This document shows positions 7,011-14,171 of a DNA stretch of 26,793 nt, in pieces. The first letter of the stretch is position 1; each line of letters begins with the position of its first letter. Below the pieces are notes generated by a model that searched no databases, was not told the DNA's origin, and worked only from the letters and a program-made list of their open reading frames with translations. Position numbers and translations under genes: made by a program. The stretch comes from a virus, in the IMG/VR virus record IMGVR_UViG_3300005399_000078, positions 1-26,793 of that record. One strand, 5' to 3'.

Positions 7011-7301
7011 CTACTCCGTTACTGCTTTCGGTGCCAAAAAACCGGCCACCACTAGGCCCATCTGAATGGCGTCTGCGGGGTCCATCTTGGCGACGTCTTG
7101 CTCGGTGAGCGTCGGGTCAGAGATACGCGGAATGACGCGACTGAGGCTGCTGACATCCAGCTGAATCAGCTCGGCCAGGTGAACGCCGCGCAGTTCACCA
7201 GTAGCAGGCTTGCGCAAGGTAACTTTGGTGATGGTCTGCTCGCCGCGCTGCAGCGGGGTTTCAAGCGTGACCACTTCGGTAGTTGGGGCAGCTTTTGCCA
7301 T
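7011..7301 (-). CDS. E: Tail assembly chaperone gpE
   Basis: This 96-aa protein is equivalent to P2 gpE (phage tail protein E family): MAKAAPTTEVVTLETPLQRG, ITKVTLRKPATGELRGVHLA, then a C-terminal VVAGFLAPKAVTE. The start at 7301 is chosen over the upstream in-frame start at 7364 because AAAGGAG lies 9 nt before it and the upstream segment is proline-rich and unlike the family. The C-terminal codons GGT TTT TTG contain the slippery site that gives E+E'. It sits between the tail tube gene FII and the tape measure T, the standard chaperone position in long-tailed phages. Confidence 0.92.
   Translation of the reverse strand: MAKAAPTTEVVTLETPLQRGEQTITKVTLRKPATGELRGVHLAELIQLDVSSLSRVIPRISDPTLTEQDVAKMDPADAIQMGLVVAGFLAPKAVTE
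7035..7041 (-). promoter_or_regulatory. -1 programmed ribosomal frameshift site (T_TTT_TTG) joining E and E'
   Basis: On the minus strand the E codons read GGT TTT TTG GCA, giving the canonical slippery heptamer T_TTT_TTG. After a -1 slip the frame reads TTT GGC ACC GAA AGC AGT and continues without a stop through GCG ATG GCC GAT into E'. The P2 E/E' frameshift is established knowledge; the type of heptamer and its position near the E 3' end agree. A fusion product would span 6859-7301. Confidence 0.85.
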
Positions 7302-7325
7302 GGGGGTTGCTCCTTTGCTGGGTGG

Positions 7326-7345
7326 CCCCGGCATGCGCGCCGGGG
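7326..7345 (-). other. GC-rich RNA hairpin between FII and E
   Basis: CCCCGGC at 7326-7332 pairs with GCCGGGG at 7339-7345 around a 6-nt loop, in the FII-E gap of the leftward tail operon. There is no U-run, so it is not a classic terminator. It may stabilise or process mRNA, or partially attenuate expression, to set the high FI/FII to low E/T ratio. Confidence 0.5.
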
Positions 7346-7364
7346 GTGTGTTGTTGCTGACCAC

Positions 7365-7880
7365 TTACAGGCCGATGGCGGCGCGCTGCTCGGCCAGGCG
7401 GTCTACCCCGTCGACCATCTCAATCATGTTCATGATGTCGATCTCGACCAGGACTTCGTTGTCCACCGTCAGCTTGTAGTAGCTGCAGGTGGTGGTGATG
7501 GACTGCTCGGAGTCTTCACCGGGGGCGCTGTCGCCGGTGCCGAGCTCTTCATGACGGCCGCGCACAACCACCTCAACGGCGGAGACTTCACCGGTGTCAT
7601 CACGCTGGTAGGCGCCGGCAAAGCGCAGCAGTACGCCATCTACGGTGGTGATGCCCCACTGGCGATACACCTGCAGGTCCAGTCCGCCGCACGTCCATTC
7701 AAGCTGGATGCCGTCATCAGACAGGCCCATGTCGCTTTTCACCGGGCCGTTCATGCCGCCGGCGCGATAGCCTTCCATCTTGCGGCTGAGCGGCGGCAGG
7801 GTGACGTTTTTGACCACGCCCGCGTAGCTGACGCCGTCGTTAAACAGGTTCATGTTTTTCAATTTGCGGGTCATTGCCAT
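7365..7880 (-). CDS. FII: Major tail tube protein gpFII
   Basis: This 171-aa protein, P2 FII family, forms the inner tube of the contractile tail. It starts MAMTRKLKNMNLFNDGVSYA and continues VVKNVTLPPLSRKMEGYRAG; these match the conserved N-terminus of the family, and later GIQLEWTCGGLDLQVYRQWG fits. Length equals the usual 170-172 aa. The ATG at 7880 is served by GGAG about 10 nt upstream. It lies downstream of the sheath gene in the same operon and is flanked on both sides by GC-rich hairpins. Confidence 0.96.
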   Translation of the reverse strand: MAMTRKLKNMNLFNDGVSYAGVVKNVTLPPLSRKMEGYRAGGMNGPVKSDMGLSDDGIQLEWTCGGLDLQVYRQWGITTVDGVLLRFAGAYQRDDTGEVSAVEVVVRGRHEELGTGDSAPGEDSEQSITTTCSYYKLTVDNEVLVEIDIMNMIEMVDGVDRLAEQRAAIGL

Positions 7881-7908
7881 GGCGGCGCTCTCCAGTAATT
7901 AAGCCAGG

Positions 7909-7927
7909 GCCCCGGCGTGGCCGGGGC
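7909..7927 (-). other. GC-rich RNA hairpin between FI and FII
   Basis: GCCCCGGC at 7909-7916 and GCCGGGGC at 7920-7927 form a perfect 8-bp stem with a 3-nt loop in the FI-FII gap. There is no U-run. Its core stem sequence (CCCCGGC/GCCGGGG) is the same as that of the hairpin after FII at 7326-7345. Confidence 0.5.
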
Positions 7928-7934
7928 GTGGTGA

Positions 7935-9104
7935 TCAGGCGTTGATGCGGCTGGCGAAGTCGGCCAGATAGGTGCTGGTAATGCGCTGGCGGAAGGTGAG
8001 GTCTTCCAGCGGCGGCACGGGGGTGTAGTCGTAGTCGAGCTGCAGGCGCCCCGCTGCCAGGGTTTCCGGCGTGTTCATGGCCGGGTCATACCAGCAGTTG
8101 GCGTCGATGACGTAGCCCAGCGCCTTGAGCTGGCGGAACTTGGCGTTAGCGCCTTCAACGATGTCTTTGACCAGGCTGGGGTGCAGCGGCTTATCCACGG
8201 CCCACATGTGCGCCTCGGCGATGGTGTCGGCCAGCACCTGGGCGGTGCGGGTGGCGGACTCAAAGGCGAACAGCGGGTCATCCGAGCAGGTGCGCGAGCC
8301 CCAGAAGCGGAAGCCGTCTTGCTGAATCAGCGTGGTGATGTCGTTCTCGTTGAGGTAGCCGGCATCAGTGCTGCTGCTTTGCAGATCCCAGAACACGTCC
8401 TTGTTGATGCCAATGACGCCATTCACGGCCACGTTGGACAGGGTTTTGTGCCAGCCGACCTGCTGGTCGATCTTGGCGCGCAGGCCCAGCGCGTAGGCCA
8501 CGGCATGGGCTGCTGCCTCTTGGTTGGTGGTGGTATCCCAGCGGGTGAACTCGGGCCAGATGAGCATCAGCTCGCGGGCGGCGAAGGTGTCGCGGTAAGC
8601 GACGGCGGCTTCTTTGTCTTCGCAGTCGTGGCAATAGGCGTAACCAAAGGCGCGCAGCTGCTGCAGGATGGTGACCATCTCAGCGGTCACGGCGGCGGTG
8701 TCCAGCCCTGGCACACCGATAATGCGCGGGGTAACGCCCAGGCGCGCTTTGGCGGCCAGTAGGGCTTTCAGGCCGGTGTATTGGCCGGCGGTGACGGTGC
8801 CGATGACGTTGGTGGTGGTGGCCGCTTCGTCTGCGCCTTCTGCCACGCGCACCACCACCACCAGCGGGCTGGCCTGGGCGGCGATGGCAGCCAGGGCAAT
8901 TGCGAGGGTGCCCTCGGTGCCGGCATCACTGATGGCGCTCAGCGGGTCGGTGATCAACACCGGGGTGTTGAGCGGGAATTTGGCTGCGTCGGCGTCTTCT
9001 GCAGTGCAGACCATACCGATGACAGCGGTGGCGATGGTACGAATCGGGCGCGTGCCCTGGTTGACTTCGATGACGCGCACGCCGTGATGATATGAATCGG
9101 GCAT
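7935..9104 (-). CDS. FI: Tail sheath protein gpFI
   Basis: This 389-aa protein is the contractile tail sheath, homologous to P2 FI (396 aa). Signatures are the start MPDSYHHGVRVIEVNQGTRP, the IATAVIGMVCTAEDADAAKF block, PLNTPVLITDPLSAISDAG, and in the C-terminal half FWGSRTCSDDPLFAFESATR plus the terminal FRQRITSTYLADFASRINA. Hundreds of copies surround the FII tube and drive contraction. The start has GGGAG about 8 nt upstream. It is the first gene of its operon, and a late-activator dyad lies 78-97 bp upstream (9182-9201). Confidence 0.97.
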   Translation of the reverse strand: MPDSYHHGVRVIEVNQGTRPIRTIATAVIGMVCTAEDADAAKFPLNTPVLITDPLSAISDAGTEGTLAIALAAIAAQASPLVVVVRVAEGADEAATTTNVIGTVTAGQYTGLKALLAAKARLGVTPRIIGVPGLDTAAVTAEMVTILQQLRAFGYAYCHDCEDKEAAVAYRDTFAARELMLIWPEFTRWDTTTNQEAAAHAVAYALGLRAKIDQQVGWHKTLSNVAVNGVIGINKDVFWDLQSSSTDAGYLNENDITTLIQQDGFRFWGSRTCSDDPLFAFESATRTAQVLADTIAEAHMWAVDKPLHPSLVKDIVEGANAKFRQLKALGYVIDANCWYDPAMNTPETLAAGRLQLDYDYTPVPPLEDLTFRQRITSTYLADFASRINA

Positions 9105-9181
9105 GACCTGCTCCCTGCGCTGTGTAATGGCTGACAGGTGACATGCTGTCGCGTGGGCGCGGGAATCGGTAGCGGTGGGGG

Positions 9182-9201
9182 TTGTAGCGGGTGGGCGTAC
9201 A
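9182..9201 (-). promoter_or_regulatory. Late-promoter activator site (TTGTA-N11-TACA), FI operon
   Basis: TTGTA at 9182-9186 and TACA at 9198-9201 are separated by 11 bp. The same dyad at the same spacing stands upstream of V and between O and P. P2 late promoters are activated by Ogr/Delta zinc-finger proteins at a TGT...ACA dyad centred about 55 bp upstream of the transcript start; this would place the start near 9137, giving a leader of about 33 nt before FI. Confidence 0.7.
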
Positions 9202-9220
9202 GGGTGCGGGCTGCGCGGGG

Positions 9221-9532
9221 CTAGCGCGGTGGTGCTTCTGGTATGACCGTCAGGGCCTGAATTCTGCCCTCGATCCGCTCCAGCAGCAGGGCCAGGCTGT
9301 AGTCTGCCGGGTCTGTATTTTCATCCGCTGGCAGCAGCACGCCGGTCTCTTTTATGTAGTTTGCCAGGGCGCGCAGCTCTTCAATGGCGTCGCCTCCCTC
9401 GGTTGACTGCTCGGCGAGCTCCAGCCAGTTGCGGGTGGCTGTGCTCGGGGCTGAGCCCGCCGCCAAGTTGTACGCGAACACATGGTGCATGAGCCTCAAA
9501 CCGGCAATGTGGGTTCTGTTGGGTTTGATCAT
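9221..9532 (-). CDS. Hypothetical protein at the P2 fun(Z) accessory position
   Basis: This 103-aa protein starts MIKPNRTHIAGLRLMHHVFA and is rich in alpha-helix-forming, acidic residues (NWLELAEQSTEGGDAIEELR, ENTDPADYSLALLLERIEGR). No signal peptide, TM segment or catalytic motif is seen. I do not recognise the family. It is isolated between the terminator closing the fibre operon (9557-9575) and the FI late promoter, exactly where P2 carries fun(Z), the gene that excludes phage T5. It shows no evident similarity to fun. It may be an accessory gene or a small structural/regulatory protein. The start lacks a strong Shine-Dalgarno. Confidence 0.65.
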   Translation of the reverse strand: MIKPNRTHIAGLRLMHHVFAYNLAAGSAPSTATRNWLELAEQSTEGGDAIEELRALANYIKETGVLLPADENTDPADYSLALLLERIEGRIQALTVIPEAPPR

Positions 9533-9556
9533 CTTGCGTTCACATGTTGATAAGCC

Positions 9557-9575
9557 AAAACCCCGCCAGGCGGGG
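9557..9575 (-). terminator. Terminator of the V-fibre operon
   Basis: On the minus strand CCCCGCC-T-GGCGGGG is followed by TTTT. It lies between the last gene of the V-to-fibre operon (9607-9843) and the accessory gene 9221-9532, and would separate the two late transcripts. Confidence 0.65.
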
Positions 9576-9606
9576 TGCTTACTTCGACCTAAGCGCCTTG
9601 ATGCTA

Positions 9607-9843
9607 TCAGGCTTTGATGATGTAGGGCAGTGATTCGCCACTGCGATCTGGCAGCAGCGGATCTGCACCGGACACGCCAAAGGGGTTGCCGTTGGCGATC
9701 AGCAGGTCGCGCAGGTTGTCGGCGGTGCCAGCGGCCAGCGGAGAACCATCGGGGACCAGCCAGCCCTGCGGCGGTGTGGCGCTGACGGCATAGACCACTT
9801 CAACGCCGGGCATGTGCTCCCACATTTCCAGAACCTTGCTCAT
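9607..9843 (-). CDS. Short protein resembling a stand-alone tail-collar domain
   Basis: This 78-aa protein starts at the ATG 9843, preceded by GAGGAG at good spacing and overlapping the upstream gene by ATGA. Its middle (SATPPQGWLVPDGSPLAAGT, then NPFGVSGADPLLPDRSGE) lines up by eye with the collar segment of the tail fibre at 10137-11513 (MATPPAGWLKANGALISRTA, then ESFGAGDGFNTFKLPDLRGE). It therefore looks like a shortened, diverged copy of the phage tail-collar domain. It is the last gene of the fibre module, so it could be a fibre tip or assembly factor, or a decaying fragment. The intact reading frame and ribosome-binding site favour a used gene. Confidence 0.6.
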   Translation of the reverse strand: MSKVLEMWEHMPGVEVVYAVSATPPQGWLVPDGSPLAAGTADNLRDLLIANGNPFGVSGADPLLPDRSGESLPYIIKA

Positions 9844-10127
9844 TGCTGTTGCTCCTCGATCAGGGCGGCGACGTCTGGGTTGTTGGCCAGGAAGCTGGCC
9901 AGCTTGGCCGCTGCGCTGGTTTGCTCGGGTTGGCGCGGGCGGTTGACCAGGGCCCAGGCGGCACCGGTCCAGCGGGGCCACTTATCGTCCGGCCATTCAT
10001 CCGGCGGCGGGGTTTCTACCGCCCCGGCCGGGAGCAGGTAAACGCCGGGTTCCAGCGGGGATTCATCGGCCTCAACAGGCCCCAGCAGCAGGCCGGCGCG
10101 GTTTGTTTGGTAGACGGTTTTGGTCAT
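9840..10127 (-). CDS. Putative tail fibre assembly/chaperone-like protein
   Basis: This 95-aa protein begins MTKTVYQTNRAGLLLGPVEA and continues ESPLEPGVYLLPAGAVETPP and DKWPRWTGAAWALVNRP. The 'Y-T---G-L-G---A-ESPLEPGV--LPAGAV---PP' pattern is typical of small proteins encoded right after tail fibre genes in Pseudomonas and related phages, usually called tail fibre assembly or tail proteins. It starts 9 bp after the fibre gene with a GAGG ribosome site and overlaps the next gene by ATGA. Its position as a fibre chaperone like P2 gpG is inferred from context. Confidence 0.7.
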   Translation of the reverse strand: MTKTVYQTNRAGLLLGPVEADESPLEPGVYLLPAGAVETPPPDEWPDDKWPRWTGAAWALVNRPRQPEQTSAAAKLASFLANNPDVAALIEEQQQ

Positions 10128-10136
10128 TGGCGGGCC

Positions 10137-11513
10137 TCAGAACTTGATGCAGGCGAGTAGCGCGACGTTGCGGGGGCGGGTTTCATTGCCGCCGGTGGCA
10201 TCGGTTGATGAATGGTCCTGCCGCGGGCCGACGTAGTCCTGCCGATCCTGCACGGGGTGCAGCGCTGAGCGCAGGTACTTGGCCGCTTCTGCGGTGCCTC
10301 CCACGCGGGGCGGTGAGACGTAAAAGTCGGTGGCGTGCCAGTGGCTTTTCAGGGCGTCGGCTTGGGTGGTGCCAAACACTCGGCCAATGTCCACGCCGCG
10401 CCCGTCGTCATGCCCCCGAACAAACTCGCCGCGCAGATCCGGCAGCTTGAAGGTGTTAAAGCCGTCGCCGGCGCCAAACGACTCGCCCAGGGCGGCGAAC
10501 AGGCGTGCATAAGCGGTACGGCTGATCAGTGCGCCGTTGGCCTTGAGCCAGCCGGCTGGGGGTGTGGCCATTGCGAAGTACGCAATCTGGCCCGCTGGGG
10601 CAAGCAGATCAGATTCCTCTTTGCTGTACACGCCCAGGTTTGTGCGGCCTGCGGCCTTGTCTGGCACGTCGGCCAGATTGCGGTCGCGCTCCAGCGGGGG
10701 CGAGGCCATGTTGCTGGGCTCATTCTGAACCATCAGCACCTTGGTAGCGGCGGGCCAGCTCTTGCCGAGAATGATTGATGCGTCCTCGTCTGCGGGGTTC
10801 TTCTCCCACTCGGCCGCCAGCAGGCCCTGGTTGATGCGGACGCCTTCGATGTACACCGCCAGCCCGCGTGTGGTGCAGACGGCCAGGTCGATTTGCGTTT
10901 GGCCTGCAGCGAGGGTCTGGCGCTCTTCGATCATATCAACGGTGACGTTGGCGGCGTCTGGATCCTCCCAGTCAACATCGCCGTCAGCATTGCTCTGTTT
11001 TGTGAGCACTTGGCCCGTGTTGCCGCCGGGCAGCAGCTGGGCGCTGGTGACGTTGTTCATGATCCAGGTGCGGGTGGCGATGATGGCGGACGGGTCAATC
11101 TGGAACGTGATGTCGTCCGCGTTGGTGACCAGAAACTCCATGCGCACCACGGTATCGCTGTAGGCGCCGTCGGCCTCGGCGGGCTTTTGCGCGTCTGGCA
11201 GGTTGGCCACGGCAAACAGGGTGCCGTTGCTGTCGAAGACGCCCGCTTCACGCATCACAAAACCGCCAACAGACACTGGAATAACCAGCTCTACTGTCCA
11301 GCGGTTTGGCTCGCCCGGGTGCTGAGTGGCGCTGTTGATCTCGGCCCGGTAGCGCTCACGAACCAGGCCGGTGGTGAGGTCTTCGGGTGCAACGGGGTTG
11401 CCGTTGCCATCACCCACGGCCATTTCCACCAGGTTGATGGGCGAGCCGCTGGCTTGCGCTGCGGCCATCATGGCCAGGCCGGCGGGGGTGTGGACTGTGC
11501 GGTATGGGTTCAT
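10137..11513 (-). CDS. H: Tail fibre protein (gpH-like, with tail-collar domain)
   Basis: This is a 458-aa protein. The N-terminal 150 residues (YRTVHTPAGLAMMAAAQASG, then LVEMAVGDGNGNPV, RERYRAEINS, VGGFVMREAGVFD) are the DUF3751-type baseplate-attachment domain of P2 H fibres. The central part holds the GQVLTKQSNADGDVDWEDPD element seen in fibre shafts. The C-terminal part has a collar domain (PPAGWLKANGALISRTAYAR, FKLPDLRGEFVRGHDDGRG) ending in H-W-H. It is shorter than P2 H (669 aa), so the shaft is reduced. It should bind the receptor on the host surface. Start at 11513 with an AGG ribosome site. Confidence 0.9.
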   Translation of the reverse strand: MNPYRTVHTPAGLAMMAAAQASGSPINLVEMAVGDGNGNPVAPEDLTTGLVRERYRAEINSATQHPGEPNRWTVELVIPVSVGGFVMREAGVFDSNGTLFAVANLPDAQKPAEADGAYSDTVVRMEFLVTNADDITFQIDPSAIIATRTWIMNNVTSAQLLPGGNTGQVLTKQSNADGDVDWEDPDAANVTVDMIEERQTLAAGQTQIDLAVCTTRGLAVYIEGVRINQGLLAAEWEKNPADEDASIILGKSWPAATKVLMVQNEPSNMASPPLERDRNLADVPDKAAGRTNLGVYSKEESDLLAPAGQIAYFAMATPPAGWLKANGALISRTAYARLFAALGESFGAGDGFNTFKLPDLRGEFVRGHDDGRGVDIGRVFGTTQADALKSHWHATDFYVSPPRVGGTAEAAKYLRSALHPVQDRQDYVGPRQDHSSTDATGGNETRPRNVALLACIKF

Positions 11514-11521
11514 GATGTTAC

Positions 11522-12082
11522 CTACGGCTTGCGAATGCGACGGCAGGGAATGACGCGGGTTGAGGTTGTTTTTGCTACAGATTGGTATGTGCCCGGATCA
11601 CTGGACGGTGGGTAATCAGCGATCAGAAACCAGCGCCGATAATTTGTCACCTGCTGCTGCAGCGATGTGGAGACGTAAGTCGTCATGTTGTATGCGGGTA
11701 GCATGCCACGATTTAGCCATACGAGCTTGACCTCTTCGGGAGCAGGCAGATACCAGTCTTCGTACCCCTCCCGCGAGTAGTTCACGCAAAACTCAGCGGC
11801 GGGATAGGCGCCAATCCCATCAGCGATGATTGCAGCGGTATTGCTCGCACCATTGCGCTCACTATCTGCGCCCGGGGTAGCCGTTGCGCTGGTCTTGTAT
11901 GGCAAGCTGACGGCGGGTGTTGGCGGGGCAAAAATGATGGCGTACACCCCGGCGTCGGGACCATCCACAAGGGTTAGATCGCCGACGTAGTAGCCGCCCC
12001 CGACCGCCTCCCCTATGGTCTCTGGCAGCTCTATAGGGGGTGCCAGTGGCGGTGCTGACGCCGCAATAGTGCCCCTGATCAT
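11522..12082 (-). CDS. Fibre-module protein with Lcl/DUF1566-like C-terminal domain
   Basis: This is a 186-aa protein. The start at 12082 (MIRGTIAASAPPLAPPIELP) overlaps the upstream stop by ATGA. After a proline-rich linker comes GGGYYVGDLTLVDGPDAGVY and then a block with NGASNTAAIIADGIGAYPAA, CVNYSREGYEDWYLPAPEE and LVWLNRG. The 'G--DWYLPA-EE---' signature with nearby Cys/Trp/Tyr residues is characteristic of DUF1566/Lcl-type domains, which adopt C-type-lectin-like folds and occur in phage adhesion proteins. Placed between gpI and the H fibre, it is likely a second receptor-binding or decoration protein. No transmembrane segment. The domain call is by motif only. Confidence 0.65.
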   Translation of the reverse strand: MIRGTIAASAPPLAPPIELPETIGEAVGGGYYVGDLTLVDGPDAGVYAIIFAPPTPAVSLPYKTSATATPGADSERNGASNTAAIIADGIGAYPAAEFCVNYSREGYEDWYLPAPEEVKLVWLNRGMLPAYNMTTYVSTSLQQQVTNYRRWFLIADYPPSSDPGTYQSVAKTTSTRVIPCRRIRKP

Positions 12083-12600
12083 TCCGCTGCCTCCAACGAA
12101 CCGAACAACGTCCACAGGTCTGCGCCAAGGCGCTTGAGGGTAACGGGCGCGCCTTTCTTGCGTGTTTTCAACGTCTCTTCGGTGATGATGGTGACGGCGC
12201 TGGCGTCGATGGTGACTTGGCCGTCGCCGATCTGCTGAATGTAGATCTCGGCGTTATCCGGCCAGGCGACGGTTGCCTGGGCCGGCAGGGTTAGGGTGAT
12301 GGCGGTGGCGCTGTCTACTGCCAAATACCGGCTGGCGTCGGCCAGCACCAGGGCGCGGCTGACGTTGACCGTTTGCACGGGCACCGGTGCCGGTTTGGAC
12401 TCCAGCGCAGTGAGGCGGTGCATGATTGCAGCGGCGTCGAACTCTTCACCGACGCTGGCGCGCAGCTCGGCCATCAGCTTGGCAAAGCTGGCAACGGGGC
12501 CGCCCTCGGTCTCGGCGGTGGTGTTCTCGTCGCCGTGGATGATCTGGTGCGCCAGAGCGACGTCTGCCTCAAATTGTTCAACGCTGTTGTACAGGCTCAT
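12079..12600 (-). CDS. Putative tail fibre/spike-associated structural protein
   Basis: This is a 173-aa protein. The N-terminal helical part (YNSVEQFEADVALAHQIIHG, then FAKLMAELRASVGEEFDAAA) is followed by a predicted beta-rich C-terminal half (RYLAVDSATAITLTLPAQAT, IYIQQIGDGQVTIDASAVTI, and a final LKRLGADLWTLFGSL). The beta half has the pattern of fibre beta-sandwich or beta-prism units found in several phage tail proteins. It lies between gpI and the Lcl-like gene, 4 bp after the I stop. It is presumably a short fibre or an adaptor that holds the Lcl-like protein. Exact function not recognised. Confidence 0.6.
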   Translation of the reverse strand: MSLYNSVEQFEADVALAHQIIHGDENTTAETEGGPVASFAKLMAELRASVGEEFDAAAIMHRLTALESKPAPVPVQTVNVSRALVLADASRYLAVDSATAITLTLPAQATVAWPDNAEIYIQQIGDGQVTIDASAVTIITEETLKTRKKGAPVTLKRLGADLWTLFGSLEAAE

Positions 12601-12604
12601 GTGG

Positions 12605-13258
12605 TTACCAGTAGCCGGCGGCCGGCATTGTTTGGTTGATAAGGGTGTGCAGCCGGTCGGCAGCGTTCTGCGTTTGCGTTTGGCCGTTGGCTTGCGCCTC
12701 CATGAGCAGAGCCAGACTGCTGACGGCGTAGGTGACGCCGACGTCGTGCCCGCTGACGCTGACGGCAGCGCTGCGCAGCGTGGCCACAGTGGTGGCGCTG
12801 AGCTGGGCCAGGGTCATGTGGCTGCGCAGGTTTTTGGACTGCTCCAGCACTGCGATGACGCGGTGCAGGTTCTCCAGGGTGACCGGGTACTGGCTCGCGT
12901 TGATCAGCAAGTGGAACGTGCCCGGCTCGCCCTGCGGGATCTGCGCGAACCACTCTTGCACGCGCACGTTGATGCCGATGCCGGCCAAACCGGCGCGCAC
13001 GGCGCCAATGGTGCCTTTGTGCCGGTGCACGGCAATGGCGGCGGCAATAGCGCCGCGCCGCTGGTCTTCTGCCCAGCTGGTGTCCCACTCGTCTACGGAG
13101 TACTCCCAGGCTAACCAAGGCAACAACGCCTCGGGGGCGGTGTCTGCGTCGTGCAGGGTGCGGTGTGGTACTGGCAGTGCGGTCAGCCGCGCAGCACTGG
13201 CAGCAAGCGCACGCTCGGCGGCGCTGGCGTTGGGTGGTAGCAGCGAGGCATCAGACAT
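12605..13258 (-). CDS. I: Baseplate/tail protein gpI
   Basis: This 217-aa protein belongs to the phage tail protein I family, a baseplate component linking the wedge to the tail fibre. Signatures are MSDASLLPPNASAAERALAA at the N-terminus, then PEALLPWLAWEYSVDEWDTS and AIAVHRHKGTIGAVRAGLA, all strongly conserved. It is longer than P2 I (176 aa) because of an extended C-terminal tail. The start at 13258 overlaps the J stop (13251) by 8 bp; the longer upstream frame lies within J and is rejected. Confidence 0.94.
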   Translation of the reverse strand: MSDASLLPPNASAAERALAASAARLTALPVPHRTLHDADTAPEALLPWLAWEYSVDEWDTSWAEDQRRGAIAAAIAVHRHKGTIGAVRAGLAGIGINVRVQEWFAQIPQGEPGTFHLLINASQYPVTLENLHRVIAVLEQSKNLRSHMTLAQLSATTVATLRSAAVSVSGHDVGVTYAVSSLALLMEAQANGQTQTQNAADRLHTLINQTMPAAGYW

Positions 13259-14171
13259 CGGGCACCTCGGCCAGGGTGATGTTGATGGCAGTGCAATAGG
13301 CGGCCTCGGCATCGCTGATGGCCAGCAGCCTGCCCTCGGCATCAGCTGCCGGGGTGGCGCCGATCAGGCGCACGCGCTGAGCGCCAGGCTTATGCAGTGC
13401 GGCCAGCACGCCGGACAGGGTCACGTCGTAGCCCAGGCGGTGAACGCTATCGACGTAGGTTTGCAGGGCGGCATGCGCAGCAGCCACAACCAGGCCGGCG
13501 TCAGGGCCTGGGTAGGGCGTGAGCTCTGCCTCGATCTGGTATTCAACGATGGACGCCGACAGCACAGTGACCAGGTCTGTCATGGGCCGCACTTGTTCTG
13601 CGTTGAGCGCGGCCAGCACGTCGGCCAACAGAAACTCATCGGCAGCGCCGTCAGCAGTGCGGGACAGCACATAGACAGTTACCTGCGTAGGTGCAGGGCT
13701 GGTGGCGGATGCGTCGCGCACTTGGCCGCTGGCAGACAGCGCGTGATAGATGTAACTGCCGGTTGAGCCTGCCGTGGTGAACGCCTCAAAGCTGAGCTGA
13801 ATGCGCCGGCGGAAGTCGTCGTTGGGCTCCAGGGTGGCCGGCACCGGCGGAATGGCGTTGGCGTCGCCGGGATCCACCACCAAGCGGGCGACATCGTAGC
13901 GGGCGCCGATGTGATCCAGATCGGCATCGTCGGCAAAGGCGAGCATTGTGGCAAGCGCGGATTCGTTAATGCGTTGCCGCAGGTGCAGCTCACGATAGGC
14001 CAGCACCTCGGCGACTTTATAGGCCGGGTCGGACTCGACCAGCGCGTCGAACTCTGGATACACCCCCTGCAGATCCGCCAACACGTTGGCCAGTATGGTT
14101 TCAAAGTCCAGCTGCTCGATGACATCGGGCGGCGGCAGCTGCGATAGATCAACCCCTGTAAACGCGCTCAT
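13251..14171 (-). CDS. J: Baseplate wedge protein gpJ
   Basis: This 306-aa protein is homologous to P2 gpJ (302 aa; gp6-like baseplate wedge). Signatures are SQLPPPDVIEQLDFETILAN, ESDPAYKVAEVLAYRELHLR, RINESALATMLAFADDADLD and the central IQLSFEAFTTAGSTGSYIYH block, followed by VTVYVLSRTADGAADEFLLA. Start at 14171 has GGGGG upstream and overlaps the W stop by ATGA. It belongs to the V-W-J-I operon. Confidence 0.96.
   Translation of the reverse strand: MSAFTGVDLSQLPPPDVIEQLDFETILANVLADLQGVYPEFDALVESDPAYKVAEVLAYRELHLRQRINESALATMLAFADDADLDHIGARYDVARLVVDPGDANAIPPVPATLEPNDDFRRRIQLSFEAFTTAGSTGSYIYHALSASGQVRDASATSPAPTQVTVYVLSRTADGAADEFLLADVLAALNAEQVRPMTDLVTVLSASIVEYQIEAELTPYPGPDAGLVVAAAHAALQTYVDSVHRLGYDVTLSGVLAALHKPGAQRVRLIGATPAADAEGRLLAISDAEAAYCTAINITLAEVPDV

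Noticed and set aside
11522-12082. Diversity-generating retroelement target (lectin-like C-terminus)
   Set aside because: No reverse transcriptase, template repeat or accessory gene is visible in the window, and no repeated variable segment was found.
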